Below, one piece after another: positions 1 to 12,193 of a DNA stretch of 64,000 bases. The notes beneath the pieces were generated by a model that was not told where the DNA came from, made no database searches, and saw only the letters and a program-made list of their open reading frames with translations. The stretch is taken from the NCBI RefSeq assembly GCF_019649055.1, contig NW_026570299.1, positions 62,001 through 126,000 on the forward strand, read 5' to 3'. This stretch comes from Paramacrobiotus metropolitanus (taxonomy: Eukaryota > Tardigrada > Eutardigrada > Parachela > Macrobiotidae). The translations under genes were made by a program, and so were the position numbers. The first letter of the stretch is position 1, and each line of letters starts with the position of its first letter.

Positions 1-1051
1 GATATTGTTTTCATGACGCTGTACATTATATTCAAGCTTAATAAATACAGAGTTACAATAAAGCAAATTATTTACGGAAGATGCACTACATCTACCGTAC
101 AAGATGACCATCCAAAACTCAGTAGATAAAGTGGGAAATAAACACTATGAACTATTTCTTATGCCTAATCCTCTGATAACTAATAAAACACTTTACCAGT
201 TATCCTACTATGTGCACGAATTAAGATGTGGATGATGGAGTTATCCAGAGAATTGTGACTTCCGATGGGTACACACACTAATGTTTTCGCTATAGAAGAC
301 ACGAGAGCTCTCATAACACAAGTTCTTATTAGCAGTTGCAAGTTCACACATTACTTTTGTCTAGACTGATTTTCGCTATCAAAAACAGATGATCACTTCT
401 CTGCTTTAACATGGGAAAGTTAGGAAACATAAAACAGCGCCGACGTCATTAAAGGGCCCATACAACAACCAATTAGGAAGCTCAAAACGGAAGAACAGGC
501 ATGTACTTCACAACATAAGTACATAAACGCCGTACATTACTCATGGAATGTTATTATCTTGACATGAAAGCAAATTCAACATAAAACATGAAGTACGACT
601 TCGTCCTTAATGTTGATTTGCTTGAGTTTAATGTCTCAGCCAGCACCCAACAGGTGGGCAAGCCTTGGGTGCGGCTCGCAGAAACCCAGGCCGACCGGGC
701 CCGAGTCTATTTCTTGATGATGTCGGCATCTATGTGCGCTCTTTTGTTGACTCTAGGTAGCATCGTCTGCCTCCCGCAATCAGAAGTGCTGGGCAAGAGA
801 GAACGAACAACCAGGGTATTACGCAACCTTGTCGCGTTGCCTCCGGTGAAAGAGTTACTGAGTAGCCGCAGAAACACGCTACAAAATCAACTCCGTAATG
901 AAAGTTTTGGCCTCTTGGGAATTTAGGAATGCCTAGCTCGCCCAGTGTTTAAAAGTCGGGTGGAGATATCAGAAACAGTATCATAGACCACCCATATCCT
1001 GACAGTTAACACCATCCCTACGTTCTCACTATTCGGGCATTTAATTGATGC
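1..1051. other. Intergenic, no gene recognised
   Basis: No coding segment here could be tied to a known family. One 112-codon open frame (588-926, +) has no recognisable domain, no splice context and no paralogue in the window, so it is not called. Confidence 0.5.
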
Positions 1052-3091
1052 ATGATGGATATAACAAGGAATAAAGGACTTCGTCAAAAGACTACCAGCC
1101 GGTTTCTCGATCATCTAATCAGCTTTTGGGAGTTGTCCCTCAAAATCAGCGGTCTTTGCCCGTTGTGGGTCACGGACCAGCGAGCAGCCGGCAAATGGCG
1201 CTGGAAAGCCATCGCGGCTCATTCCTGGATTTTCATCTTCACGTTTATCAAACTCCTTCACGTAGCTGCCGTGACCGTGCCGCTTTTCCTCCACGATTTG
1301 ACAGGAACGATGGACAACTTCTTTTATTTGCTGAGTATAAAGCAGCGCGATGTTGCATCTCTACTGGGAAGCGTGATTGTTGCGGTTGAATGGAAAGAAA
1401 TACGCAATACAATCCAGCGCATCCGCCAGTTTGAAGCGGAATACTTTACCCAACGGGAACTGCACTTTGACGTGTGGGAGTAGGATCACACGCCGGGATG
1501 TACGTACGGATGCTGACTGTCCGCCTTCCACCTGCAACACAACAGATAATCTAGTCAATCTATGCTGTGATTTGCTGTTCTCTTTTACTAGCGGTGTATA
1601 TGATGTCATAACGCGAAGTCTATATAAGTTCTGGTTGTCACTAATATCGAAAGCAGTCACTTGGCGGTTGCTAACTTGACTTCTGAGACTGCTTTCTAAT
1701 TACGATTTCCTTGTGTTGTGGACTACGAAGTGTATTAATAAAGAGACAGCAATACTTGTTCCTACGGAAGTGCATAGTCGTTCCCGGATTATCGCTTAGT
1801 ATACAGGTTTGCTCGTGACACAATCGTCCTAGCTCTTGTTGATCCTCGTAGAAACTGCGACCGGAGATAGTAGTTGGAGTGTTCCTGCTTAGGGATTCCT
1901 GATCCGTGTTCCTGAGTTGTTCGTCGTTCCGCCATAGTTTATCTGTTACAGTTTGAGATGAGAGTTGCCTACCGATTGAGCATTACAGGCGTGGAAGAGT
2001 AAAGATTGTTCATGGAACCCTAATCGGTGTGAACGCTTATACACGACAACTTAATGCTACTTGCGTCGGCGGTGACGCTTTTAGCATTGAGTATTTGGTC
2101 GCTGCAATATATCGTCTGGTATAACAGCACATTCCTCTATCTCAGCATTAGTGAAACAGAATTTATAGCGTATCAGTACGGAGTCAGCTTTTTTAAAAAC
2201 CATGTAATTCAGGATATTCATGGCGCTTTCATTGTCCTTCGCATGTCTTTATGGCTGTTTGTCGAAGCCTTGTTCCTCATCGTGTGTTTCATCATCGGTC
2301 GTTTACTGTCACGAATGCGACAGCATCTTACATTGGATCAAAATAAAACTGGGGAAAAGAAGACCCTGGCTGACTACTTCGAGATGTGCGAGCTAATCAA
2401 ACGTTTATCTGAACACATGGGCACATTTTTGCTTTTGCTGTTTCTCCAGTCGGTTGTATTCCTTGTGTGGACCATCAATAATTTCGCCAATACGACAGCG
2501 GCATCCGTTCAAATAGCAAGAGGAATTCAAATTTATAACACACTGATTTTGATCGTGTTTACGCTCGTTATCACTTTTGCTATGATTCATGTCCATGAAA
2601 ATGTAAGTTCTTGCTTTCGACGTCAAGGTCCAAGTGTGCAGTAATACAGTATACAGTAGCGGTGACGTATTTAGGCGAAGCTGGCAAAAGAACTCCGAGT
2701 GTTAACCGACCGGGAAACCAACACAGAAAGATCCATGAAAATGTTTACAAATTTGTACTGGACCCTGGCAAATCCCGCCGGGTTTTCCCTTGCTGGCGTT
2801 GTACTCGTTGATCGGTCGTTTCTCGCAACGGTAAACATGAATGTTACGTAATTCTTACAAGTTACAAGTACATACATATACTGGCAACGAATGCATTATT
2901 TTTTAATTGCATATTTGCATGTACGGCAGTATTTTCATCCTAAATATGAGCTGCAGTACGTACTATTTCTGTAGATACTAGGTGTTCTGTTTTCCTACGG
3001 CACCTTCGTCCTTCAACTGAAAGAGGCGAACTATGAAGGATCTTCCGGCTGCCGAAGCGCAACAAATATTACCACTACCAGCAGACAGTGA
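1052..3091 (+). pseudogene. Gustatory-receptor-like pseudogene 1, split by an insertion
   Basis: This is a paralogue of the three intact chemoreceptor-like genes at 3978, 10405(-) and 14870(-). The first coding block (1052-1462) holds the amino half with the shared SGLCPLWVTD and RIRQFEAEYF-type motifs. It then runs into unrelated sequence and a stop at 1481-1483. Homology resumes at about 2051 and continues to a donor after codon 2600-2602. Two further exons follow the family plan: 2675-2830 (156 nt) and 2975-3091, ending in the last-helix motif VLFSYGTFVLQL. No AG acceptor lies between the upstream stop near 2030 and the resumed frame, so the 588-bp gap is not a simple intron. The downstream exons keep open frames and splice sites, so the break looks recent. 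A role in taste or chemical sensing is inferred from the family only. Confidence 0.75.
1463..2050. mobile_element. Insertion in receptor pseudogene 1, possibly LTR-like
   Basis: About 588 bp absent from the three paralogues interrupts the receptor frame. It carries a TATA-like TATATAAG at 1621-1628 and an AATAAA at 1737-1742, in the order expected of an LTR. AACT occurs at both junctions (1458-1461 and 2048-2051) and could be a target duplication. Clear TG...CA ends at those borders are missing, so the class is unresolved. Confidence 0.45.
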
Positions 3092-3977
3092 TCTGTCCCT
3101 AAATGAATATGTATTTATGGTCTTGACATGGGGGTACTATAAATAATCAAAACACCTGCAACACGAACACCTTCAATAAAGGAGTACACTACCAGGAAAT
3201 TGGGCGAAATGCGATAACGGACGTGCTCAAAAAGTTAAAAAAAACATTGTCACTATAAACTTGCAATATTATCTTTAATATTATGCTCCGTTGCAGAAAT
3301 AAATCAGTGTATGCAAAATAGTACTGTAATTGTATTTTGCTGCTATCTGCTGAGATACGACGAAGCCATTTAGTAATACACTGTACTTTATCTGCAATAC
3401 TTCTATTTACAGAGACGAGCATCGCTCACAAAAATGCGTTATCTCCACGAGATCGTTAGATTAATCTAGCGGCTATTAAAGTAACAGCTGCGATTGGTTC
3501 CAGTACTTTACCTTTTAACTCATTAGCTCCTCATATCAACGTATGCCGCTGTCTGGATCCGTCTCAGAACTTTACGGTTATCATAACCGACATGGCTTTG
3601 CATGCGGTAATATGTATTGTACGTTTATGACCTTGAGCAAAGCTTGTCAGTATGAAATCGTCTTGCAACTGAAAGTCTCTAGAGTATACTGTTATGGAGT
3701 TTTAAATTCACGGAGCAGGCACCCGGTAAATTCAACAGGCGCCGGATTCCCTAATCATTTTTAATGTCGTGAACAAAAGTAAAGGCTTAAATACACATTT
3801 ACTTTAGCAGGCTGACTAATCAACAAAGGTTCCTGACAAGGAGGAGACTGTGAATTACATAGCGTCACCATGTTTAGACAAGCAGATTATTATCACGGCA
3901 GGAGCGCGGCTAAACGTCTGTTCCGTGGAAAGAGCTTGGGATAGTGCAGCTTTTGCAGTTAAGCAGATTGGTTAAAT
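3092..3977. other. Intergenic between receptor copies
   Basis: AT-rich spacer between the end of receptor pseudogene 1 and the start of receptor gene 2. No gene, repeat or RNA was recognised. It should contain the promoter of the next gene, but no motif could be supported. Confidence 0.5.
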
Positions 3978-5500
3978 ATGGATTCAGAAAACGATAAGAC
4001 ACCTCCACCGCAGGTTATCAGTAAGTTTCTCAATATCGCCATTAACTGTTGGGAAGTGATACTCAAAATCTGGGGAATAAGCCCGTTGCGGGCCATTAAT
4101 CCGAGAGAACCAGGCAAATATTACTGGAAGGTCATCGTAGCATATTCCTGGATTGCTGCACTGACAACCATCAAAACCCTGACTGTAGCTGTCGCTACTG
4201 TTCCACTGATTATGAGTCGTTTGACAGCAAGCATGGAGGATTTTTTCTACGTGGTATGCTCGCATCAACGCAACATTATATGTCTTCTGGCCACGGTTGT
4301 GGTGGTAGCACAGTGGCACCACATTCAAACAACCATGCAGCGCATCCGGCACTACGAAGCCGAATACTTCGCCCAGCACGAATGGCGGCTAATGATGGTG
4401 GTGACGGTGGTGATTCTGCTAACAACGACACAATTTTGTCAGGAATATATTTTATGGTTCCAGATGTACTTTGGCTATGTTGCCGCCGTTGAAACGGAAT
4501 TCATGGCTAACGCTTACGGGTTGGCTGTTCTTAACCACATAGCTGTTCAGTATCTTTACGCTAGTTTCGTCATAATGCGGACTAGTTTGGTGACAGTTCT
4601 GGCCGTGTTCCTTGTTGTTCACTGTTGTCTTATCGGTCGGTTGTTCTTCCGGGTTAAAGAACACCTGCGCCAGGACAATACTAAAGCGGCCGTAATTAAA
4701 CATCTAGGAAATTATTTTGACTTGTGCAAACTGACTGAAACCTTATCGAATCAGATTGGTGCATTTGTGCTTTTATTCTATCTGCAGTCCGTTACGTGGC
4801 TGGTATGGACGATCAATAATTATGCCAATAAAACGGTCGTCGCCTATCTTGTGCCCACTGAAATACAGGCGTATGCCACGATAGTGCTAATTATTTGCAC
4901 GCTGGTCGTCACGTTTGCTCTAATCTATGTTCGTGAACAGGTACAGTATCACCGTTTCGATTTAATCGACAAACGCGGGTCTGCGATTAATTATGCACAT
5001 AATGCACATATTATTTTTGGCACATCCCGACACTTTTCGTACCAAGTGCTTCTAATCATTCAGCTGCACCGTATTTATGTTTTTACAGTTCTCTCTCTGC
5101 TTAGGCCGATGCAACCAACGAAGTCCGTACTTTAACCGTTCAAGAAGCCCCTGGGAAAGACGCTATGAAGATGTTTACCAATTTGTATTGGATAATGTCG
5201 AAGCCCACTGGGTTTTCCCTGGCTGGCACTGTCTTGGTAGATCGAACGTTTGTTGCAACGGTAAGCAGGAATCAGGATGGTGACATTCACAACCTTTACA
5301 TACCGTAGCGATTCACGGTCTTGAAGAGTGCAAACGCACCGGCGTCGATAAATTCACGATATGCAGTAGTCGTCTGTTATTTGCAGATGGTTGGCATTCT
5401 GTTTTCCTATGGAACCTTCGTTCTGCAGTTGAAAGGAACTAGCTTTGAAACAGTCCCGAACTGCGACCGATGTGCGATGAACATCAGCAAAATAAGCTAA
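3978..5500 (+). CDS. Gustatory-receptor-like seven-helix chemoreceptor 2
   Basis: Predicted 410-residue membrane receptor from three exons: 3978-4940, 5105-5260 and 5387-5500. All junctions are GT-AG and phase 0, and no stop interrupts the joined frame. The protein has about seven hydrophobic segments. Its end has NPAGF-like (KPTGFSLAG) and VLFSYGTFVLQL motifs, matching the insect GR pattern of a small hydrophobic block, then TY-x5-QF. Phase-0 introns just before the last helix are also typical of the GR superfamily. It aligns over its whole length with receptor genes 3 and 4. The ligand cannot be read from the sequence. The start is chosen because paralogues begin at the same place with a short acidic MD-type leader. 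Confidence 0.8.
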
Positions 5501-6127
5501 GATCTTTTATTCATCCGCTGGCTAAACCATTGGCTAAAGCAATATTTTTGCAGTATGACACGTATCCGTATTAAAAACCGACCTTAATAACAGAGACGCC
5601 ATGTTTGTTCCCTGGCCATGTTGCTATACAAGTATTGGTAAAACTGTAAATTTTTTGTGTGCCGAATTTATTATTCAGTTTGGGCTTAACGAAAGTTTGC
5701 TTTTGCAACTGCGGCTTCTCTGTAATTAATGGTAGTGGTGGTATTGTTTTTGAGCTACCAGCGATACAGCTTACACCTCGGAGGCAGTATTTAGATTCTT
5801 TATTACGACGAAATAAAAGTAACAACTAGTGAGTACATGTCCAGCAATATTGATAAGATAGTGACTGGCAAAAATAAAAATAGCAAACATTGCAGTGAAA
5901 CGATGAGGTATAATAATAATTACAGCTATGCGTACGGATGCAGATTACAGACTGTACAGAGACAACACAAGCGTTTACAGGCTCAACATGGCACATAAGA
6001 ATATCGGTATATAAGATTCACAGAGTAGGCCATGGTACGTTGCATTTTGCTTTCCAACGGCGTGACCGTACATGCGGCTCCGGCTGATACACAAAGAACT
6101 GCACTATGGAACCCGTCAACTAACCGA
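5501..6127. other. Intergenic, no gene recognised
   Basis: Spacer between receptor gene 2 and the 3' end of the EF-hand gene on the other strand. Short open frames here have no family features. Confidence 0.5.
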
Positions 6128-6913
6128 TTAAAGGTAAATTGTGTACGTGGTAGGCGTTGCGTCGACGCAGTCGTAGGTCCATCTCTTTTTCCGCCACTGC
6201 GCGCTGCTCGCCAGGCAATGGTTGAGCTCGTCGGGCTGTATCATGCCGTCCCGATTCGTGTCTCTGTTGTCATAATGAGCTCGGATCGCTGTACCGTTCT
6301 GTGTTGGGGAAACCGACACTTCCGTCCAATCTATCGCTCCATTGCGATTCGTGTCCATGTGGGCCATGACGGTCTGGAGGATGGCACAGTCCACCGGCAT
6401 GATGGTTACCTGCAGGTCGGCCGCTCGTTTCTTTCGGAAGTACGCTTCCGCAAAATTCTCCCCGATCATGTGTCCCAGATTTGCACCACCGACGATCATC
6501 GTTCCCATACTTCCCGGCAGATAGGTACCAACAATCCCGCCCACTACCGCCCCACATGCTGCTCCTACGACGCCACCCCAAAACTTTTTCCGGCTTCGCT
6601 TTGCTCGGACAAGGCTGTGGTTTCCCGATGGATGGTTTATGGTTGTAAGGTTGGGGTGGAGCACGGTAAGGGAAATCTTTAGGAAAACCTTGTCCAGTGG
6701 AAGCTGATCCGGCGATTGCGACGAGGTGGTATCCAGGAGAAGAATTTCCTGGGTCTCCAGTTGGCCAGCTGTACTTTGGATATTCCATGCCAGGACGGTA
6801 AAAGTCACCGCAGAAATCACTAGTGGGCACAGCATGATGAGGCTGCTATTGTGAGTCTGTGACTGCAAGTTCGGAACTTCTCCAGTAAATCTGCGAAACA
6901 CACAAGCAGACAT
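6128..6913 (-). CDS. Secreted EF-hand protein with glycine zipper
   Basis: Intronless frame of 261 codons. The likely start is Met27 (base 6835), because MLCPLVISAVTFTVLAW reads as a signal peptide; Met1 would put 26 polar residues ahead of it. In order follow a linker, a basic stretch RAKRSRKK (residues 103-110), a glycine-rich hydrophobic segment with GxxxG spacing (about 113-150), a second basic RKKRAAD, two EF-hand loops (DTNRNGAIDWTE at 187-198 and DTNRDGMIQPDE at 218-229), and a short Cys-containing tail after RKKR. Both loops have acidic or polar residues at the calcium positions 1, 3, 5, 9 and 12. The basic clusters look like furin-type cleavage sites. Calcium binding in a secretory or extracellular place is inferred. 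No ortholog is recognised. Confidence 0.7.
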   Translation of the reverse strand: MSACVFRRFTGEVPNLQSQTHNSSLIMLCPLVISAVTFTVLAWNIQSTAGQLETQEILLLDTTSSQSPDQLPLDKVFLKISLTVLHPNLTTINHPSGNHSLVRAKRSRKKFWGGVVGAACGAVVGGIVGTYLPGSMGTMIVGGANLGHMIGENFAEAYFRKKRAADLQVTIMPVDCAILQTVMAHMDTNRNGAIDWTEVSVSPTQNGTAIRAHYDNRDTNRDGMIQPDELNHCLASSAQWRKKRWTYDCVDATPTTYTIYL

Positions 6914-8980
6914 CAGGTCGGAGGATATTTATCTGTTCTATCAAATACCATGTGAATGCTAGGCGTTGCCTTTTGTAAAAACATACTGAATAAAATTATC
7001 TTCTCTTAACTTCGTGTACTGAACTGCCGTAGAGAAAAACACAACGTGTAATAACAACTTTTGTCATTTATTTATTTTTCATGTTTTTTTAGTTAATTTT
7101 GATTCACGGCAAACATTGCGCGCAAAATTAAAACATGATAACATAAAATTTATTTTTTAACGAGACTAGGCGACTATTTTGGCAAAAGGTCACAAAGTCC
7201 TAAGAATTAGGAAACTACCGTATGTGGCCGTGCGTAGCAAGGCTATACTTCAAGACAAATAGATGAGAAGTAACAATTCACATTAGTTAGGCTCAAAATT
7301 CAGTCACGAAGATTTCAGCGCACGAAATCTGTGACACACGCTTAAAAAAAATCGAACTTTGAACCTTAACAAACATCAAATAGCTGCACGGCAATGATGC
7401 ATCACATATCTGCATCGAGCGGGCAATTTTGGGAGCGCAAAAACGTGCGACATTTTGCTTTACGGTGTGCTTTCATTCTAGTCTGTAACTTTACTGTGCA
7501 GTTTGCACCCTTACTGCTGCCTATATTTTGCCTACCGATTCAGTGCTTCAAATTAATTAAAAAAGATACTGTAATTAACGATTAATTTAAAACAGTTAAT
7601 TAACGCTACCAGTTGCAAGTTATTAAACGCCAGCCGGTCAGCGAACTGACCAGTAAGTACTATGTACGCCATTTATCCTCAAAATTTTTAATTATAATGA
7701 ACCCGTAATTAATTAATTGTTTTAATTAGACATTTTATTACGTCGTGGTAACTTATAAGTTCTGTCAGAGACTTATGCGCATTTTCTGGTTTACGCTACC
7801 AGAATGTGTTTGGATGAGGAATTAACAGTAATTATAATGTTATTAATTAGTTATTAAGATTCTGCACGTAGCAGTGTCGATGATACCCGATAGGCGTTAG
7901 CAGTACTTATTAAAGGGTAATTATTGAAGTGTACAGTTACGGTATATCGCAGTAAAATGTAAGCATTAAAATGTGTGCATATGAGTTTGTATGAGAAATA
8001 TCCAAATTGGCGACTTTGACGCTCGAATATGCTACCCTCGAGTAGCTTTTTGTAAAGCAACATTTTTGAATATTTGGGGCGTGGATACAAACGTGCAAAA
8101 GACACATCATCGTGATATGGACCAGTTATGAGCGCTTATCTTATCGCGTGCGTTACTCAGCTTTTGCAGAATTCTCACAATTGCCAGGATTTACTAAATT
8201 TCCTGTCTATTTTGAACCGGACTATTGCCTTACTTGCTCTTCTGTGGTAAAGCTATCGGATCTGTGTTTAGGGGACAACTAACGCTACTAACAGCCGACC
8301 GTTTGGAATAAATAGCACGTGGACCGCGATGGTGGCAAACAGTGTTCAACTCAGCTCCTACTCAAATCACCCAAGAACGTTTTGTTCGTTTGTGAAATAA
8401 CATGCTGCTTAAATCAATTGTGTCTTCTACTGTATTGGCACAATATTGCAATAGGCAGTTTTGCCGAGAAATTAACAAACACTAGCTAGAGCTGTTTGTG
8501 AGATGGTATTACATACGCGTCACCATTGTAAAGATGCCGTAATCCAAATGATTATATGTCTGGTTTGCTAAACCGTATTGAAAATAGTTAGTGCTCCTCG
8601 AAAGAACGTTTTATGGGCATTTTGTAAGAATAAGTGCCCCATATTTGGCTTTGTTTGCCGATAATAGTTCGTAACTTCGTATTCAAACGGCAGACTAAAA
8701 AATGCAGCAGCTCGTCAACAATTATTCAAGCATTTAAACAAAAATTACCGTATTTTATCACTTCGCGCTCCTCTTCGCTTAGAAACCAGAAGCAAAGACC
8801 TTATATATCCCGTACTGTTATGAACTTTCAGCGATCGGCCCAGCGCGTTAATTATCACAAACGACAGAATTTGAACTTGGGAAATGGTGTATGCACATGG
8901 TTGATCCACAAAGTGCTTTTGCAAAGCGCTGATAAAAAGGAGACATAGCAGAGAAGTTGCGTCTAAAATTAATTTTTTTA
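6914..8980. other. AT-rich intergenic region
   Basis: About 2 kb with many TTAATTAA-like runs between divergent flanking material and the 3' end of receptor gene 3. No protein homology, tRNA-like fold or ordered repeat was recognised. Confidence 0.5.
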
Positions 8981-10405
8981 TCAGTAGCGGGTATTGTTAG
9001 TATTGCTCCCCGTGCGGCCGCAGCCGGGGCCGAAGTCTATGCGAGATTCCTTCAGCTGCAGGACAAAGGTCCCATAGGAAAATAGTACGCCCATCATCTG
9101 CAACAACAATATCTGGGGAACGGTAGCTATTTTGAACAGTACATGAATCCTGCCGTATCGGTATATAGCAGACGACCTATAGTTATACACTGTACACCGT
9201 CATTGACGCTTTACCGTTCCAACAAACGCTCGATCGATGGCGACAATGCCAGCCAAGGAAAACCCGGCGGGATTCGACATTATCCAGTGCAGATCCGTGA
9301 ACGATTTCTTGAACAGGAGCGGGTCCGTTTGTCGATCAGTCATAGTCCGGATTTCTTTCGCTACGTTCGCCTATAAACTCTTCTACGCTAATTAATCGTA
9401 ATAATCGTGATTTTAATCCATGAATAAAAAGTGATGCAACATGGTTACCTGCTCACGGACGTAAATCATCGCAGCCGTTACAATTAAGGAGAACACTATC
9501 GATAGTGCCACACTGTACACTTGGAGTCCCATTGGTGTGAGCTTGGTGGCAGTCGTGATATTGACAAAATTGTTGATGGTCCAGACAATCCACATAACTG
9601 CTTGCACATAGAACACCAGCAAGAATCCCGCGAAGTGCTTCGAGAGACTTTCAACCAAAGCGCACATGTCGAAATAAACGCGTTTGTGTTCTGTTAACAC
9701 GTCTTCCTCTTTGTCCAATCGGAGGCGCTGCTTGATACGAAAGAACAACCGACCAGTGATGCAGCACAAAACTACCAATAATGTTGCAATAAAGCTGACC
9801 AATGACGTGCGGATCACGAGAAACCCATTGTAGATGTACAGGATAAATCGTGTCTTAAAGAATTCAATACCGTATACATCAGCCACAAATCTGGTTTCCG
9901 CTACGCCGGCGAAAGTAAAGCTAACGTTAAACCAGTGCTGCCCGAAGGTTACTATGGTGAAGAGTGTTGCTGTCGTCACAGGGATGATTAACCGCAATTC
10001 TCGTTGAGAAAAGTATTCCGTTTCGTAGAGCCGTATGCGTTGCACGGTTGCCCGAATGTTCTTCCATTCAACGGCCAGGATCACCGACGCCAAAAGCGAG
10101 ACGACTTCGCGTTGCTTCAAACACACCATGTAGAAGAAATTGTCCATGGTTCCTGTTAAAGTGATCATCAGTGCTGGAATTGTGACGGTAGCTACGTGAA
10201 GAAGTTTGATCAGGGTGAAAATGATAATCCAGGAGTGTGCAGCGATGACCTTCCAGTAATATTTACCAGGTCGTTCCTGATCTGTGACCCACACCGGACA
10301 GATTCCGCTGATTTTGAGAAGCACCTCCCAAAATGTTATGATGACCGCGAGAAATTTGTTGATAACGGTACGCCGCGATTTTGCATCAAATGTTTCACAA
10401 TCCAT
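8981..10405 (-). CDS. Gustatory-receptor-like seven-helix chemoreceptor 3
   Basis: Three exons on the minus strand: 10405-9449, 9370-9215 and 9097-8981, all GT-AG and phase 0, giving 409 residues. The middle exon is 156 nt, as in the other copies. It carries ERPGKYYWKVIAAHSW near the start and VLFSYGTFVLQLKE in the final helix, followed by a short Cys/Asn-rich tail. It is closest to receptor gene 4 in both sequence and orientation, so those two probably arose by tandem duplication. It lies convergent to receptor gene 2, with the EF-hand gene between them. The membrane chemoreceptor role rests on family resemblance. Confidence 0.8.
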
Positions 10406-11827
10406 GGTGGGCGAGTCCTTCCAGAAATTAAAACTGAAAGTGAGAAATACCCCAAGTCAGCCCAGCGAAACGTTATGGTGGTCTCTATCCACATGGTTTC
10501 CAGTTTGTGTCTCGCTTAAAATGCTGACTACTTAGTGTTATGTAATAGATTTGCAGATGGAGCGGAGCGCTTCCTCTGTGAAGTTTACTCTGCAGTGGGT
10601 TTCGGAAAGGTTTGCACATCATAGGCGTCAACAAACGCTATTGTAGCAAACTGTTGTCGACGGTTTCAACTTTCAACGCTTTTATATAATATGTAATTGC
10701 CATTCCAGTCTCTCTATCACATCTTCTTATTTGCGGTTTTACGAACGTACACCTCCCGATTGTTCTTAAGCAAATGTATTCCAGATTTCAAATTGAAGGA
10801 TGTCAAAAATAGTTTTTAGATTGATTTTTGCTACAGGGCATTTTATGACGACAATTTTATGACGACCTTTTCGAATACTCCAATGAAACGTCAACTGTAC
10901 AGAGTGACGGTTAGTTATCACCGTGACGACGGTTACACTCTTCCCTTTAAGTTATAATCGAGGTTCAGAATTTTCATCCGAGCTGCTTTCGGATTAGCTT
11001 CAGTTTAGCAGAAACTAAATTTGGGGCTGATATGTATGGCGTTGCTTGCTTTGAGACGCAATTCGTCCAGCGCATCTACACTGGGTTTCATGGTCCTACG
11101 TAAAAACTTACTACCACACTCTTGGCCTGTTTTTGCTGTATCAGTGGTCGGGGCTCTTGCGGATTGATCAGCGCCTCACGACATGTCGAATTTAGTCGAA
11201 AGCCTGTCGCATCTCATGCTACCGGTTTTAACTGTCGAATGTTTCCCGCGTGCCATTGTAGTACTGCATTGTACTACTACCCGGGAAGAAAAGCTGTTGA
11301 TACTTGGTCAGTGATGAAGATGCAGGTATTGGTGCTAAGAAGTTCGTAAACACGCTTTTGTAACAGAGTAATTCACCGGGATATTTGCATGGTAAAGCAG
11401 ACTAAGTACAGTAGCAGATCAACCATGATGAATATGGTGAGTGTCCTTGGATAAAATGTCCTACTTCGATTCAAACATATGGAGAAATGAGAAAATTCAA
11501 CTTATATAGCGCAGAAATTTGAATGTTTCATATCACGAATCTCCCAATATATGTGAAATATGTAAAACAGCCAAAGCGGAAGGACAGAGAGGCAGGAGGA
11601 GTGTTTGATCTCCTTCTGCTCAGCCTGCCTTAAGATATACCATCCTAGCGCAAAAAGCACAGCACAATGAATATTTTTTTAGCATAAGCATTAACACAGA
11701 GCAAGTTATTAGTTTTTAGGCTACAATACGGTAAACATGCATGCAAAACAGTGAAACGAAAAAGCGATTTCTACGACAAAAGTGAAAGAATGTAAAAGCT
11801 GGATGGTTATCCTGTTAAGAGGAGTCG
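10406..11827. other. Intergenic upstream of receptor gene 3
   Basis: No gene recognised. It contains the 5' flank of receptor gene 3. Short open frames on both strands lack splice context or homology. Confidence 0.5.
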
Positions 11828-12193
11828 TTATCCACGCGGAATCACGCCCTCTATGAAGCAGGGGTGATCGTCCAACGACTTTTTAGTGAGTGTATTCACC
11901 CATGGTTGCCACCCGCCAGGGTAGCCACTGCTTTTCTGACAGCCATACACAGGCACGTTCCACTTACAGCAGCCGGGCTTGTTGTCATCAGGGGAAGTGA
12001 CTCTGGCGCCGCCTCCATAACGGGGTTGAGGCTGCGCATCCCCTCCTCTGCACTGGACCCCACTCAGGATCTGTACACCATACAATAAAACTAGCTAGAC
12101 AGCCATTCAAGCAACGACCACGATTAATCACAGATTGCCACATACCGCAAAGGAAACCAGGGCGCAAAAGGTCAAGAGAATCATCGGATTCAT
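11828..12193 (-). CDS. Small secreted Cys-containing protein, two exons
   Basis: Predicted 104-residue secreted protein. Exon 1 (12193-12146) encodes MNPMILLTFCALVSFA, a signal-peptide core, and ends at a GTATGT donor. Exon 2 (12094-11828) joins in phase 0 after a TAG acceptor and ends in TAA. The mature part holds a Gly/Arg-rich stretch (RYGGGAR) and Cys in PGCCKWNVPVYGC and DHPCF, suggesting two disulfides. No family is recognised. The intron is only 51 bp, short even for this window, so the join needs transcript support. A start within exon 2 alone would lose the signal peptide. Confidence 0.6.

Noticed and set aside
588..926. 112-codon open frame at the left edge
   Set aside because: No domain, paralogue, signal peptide or splice context; likely chance.
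5571..5825. 84-codon frame on the minus strand
   Set aside because: Overlaps no conserved block and has random-looking composition.
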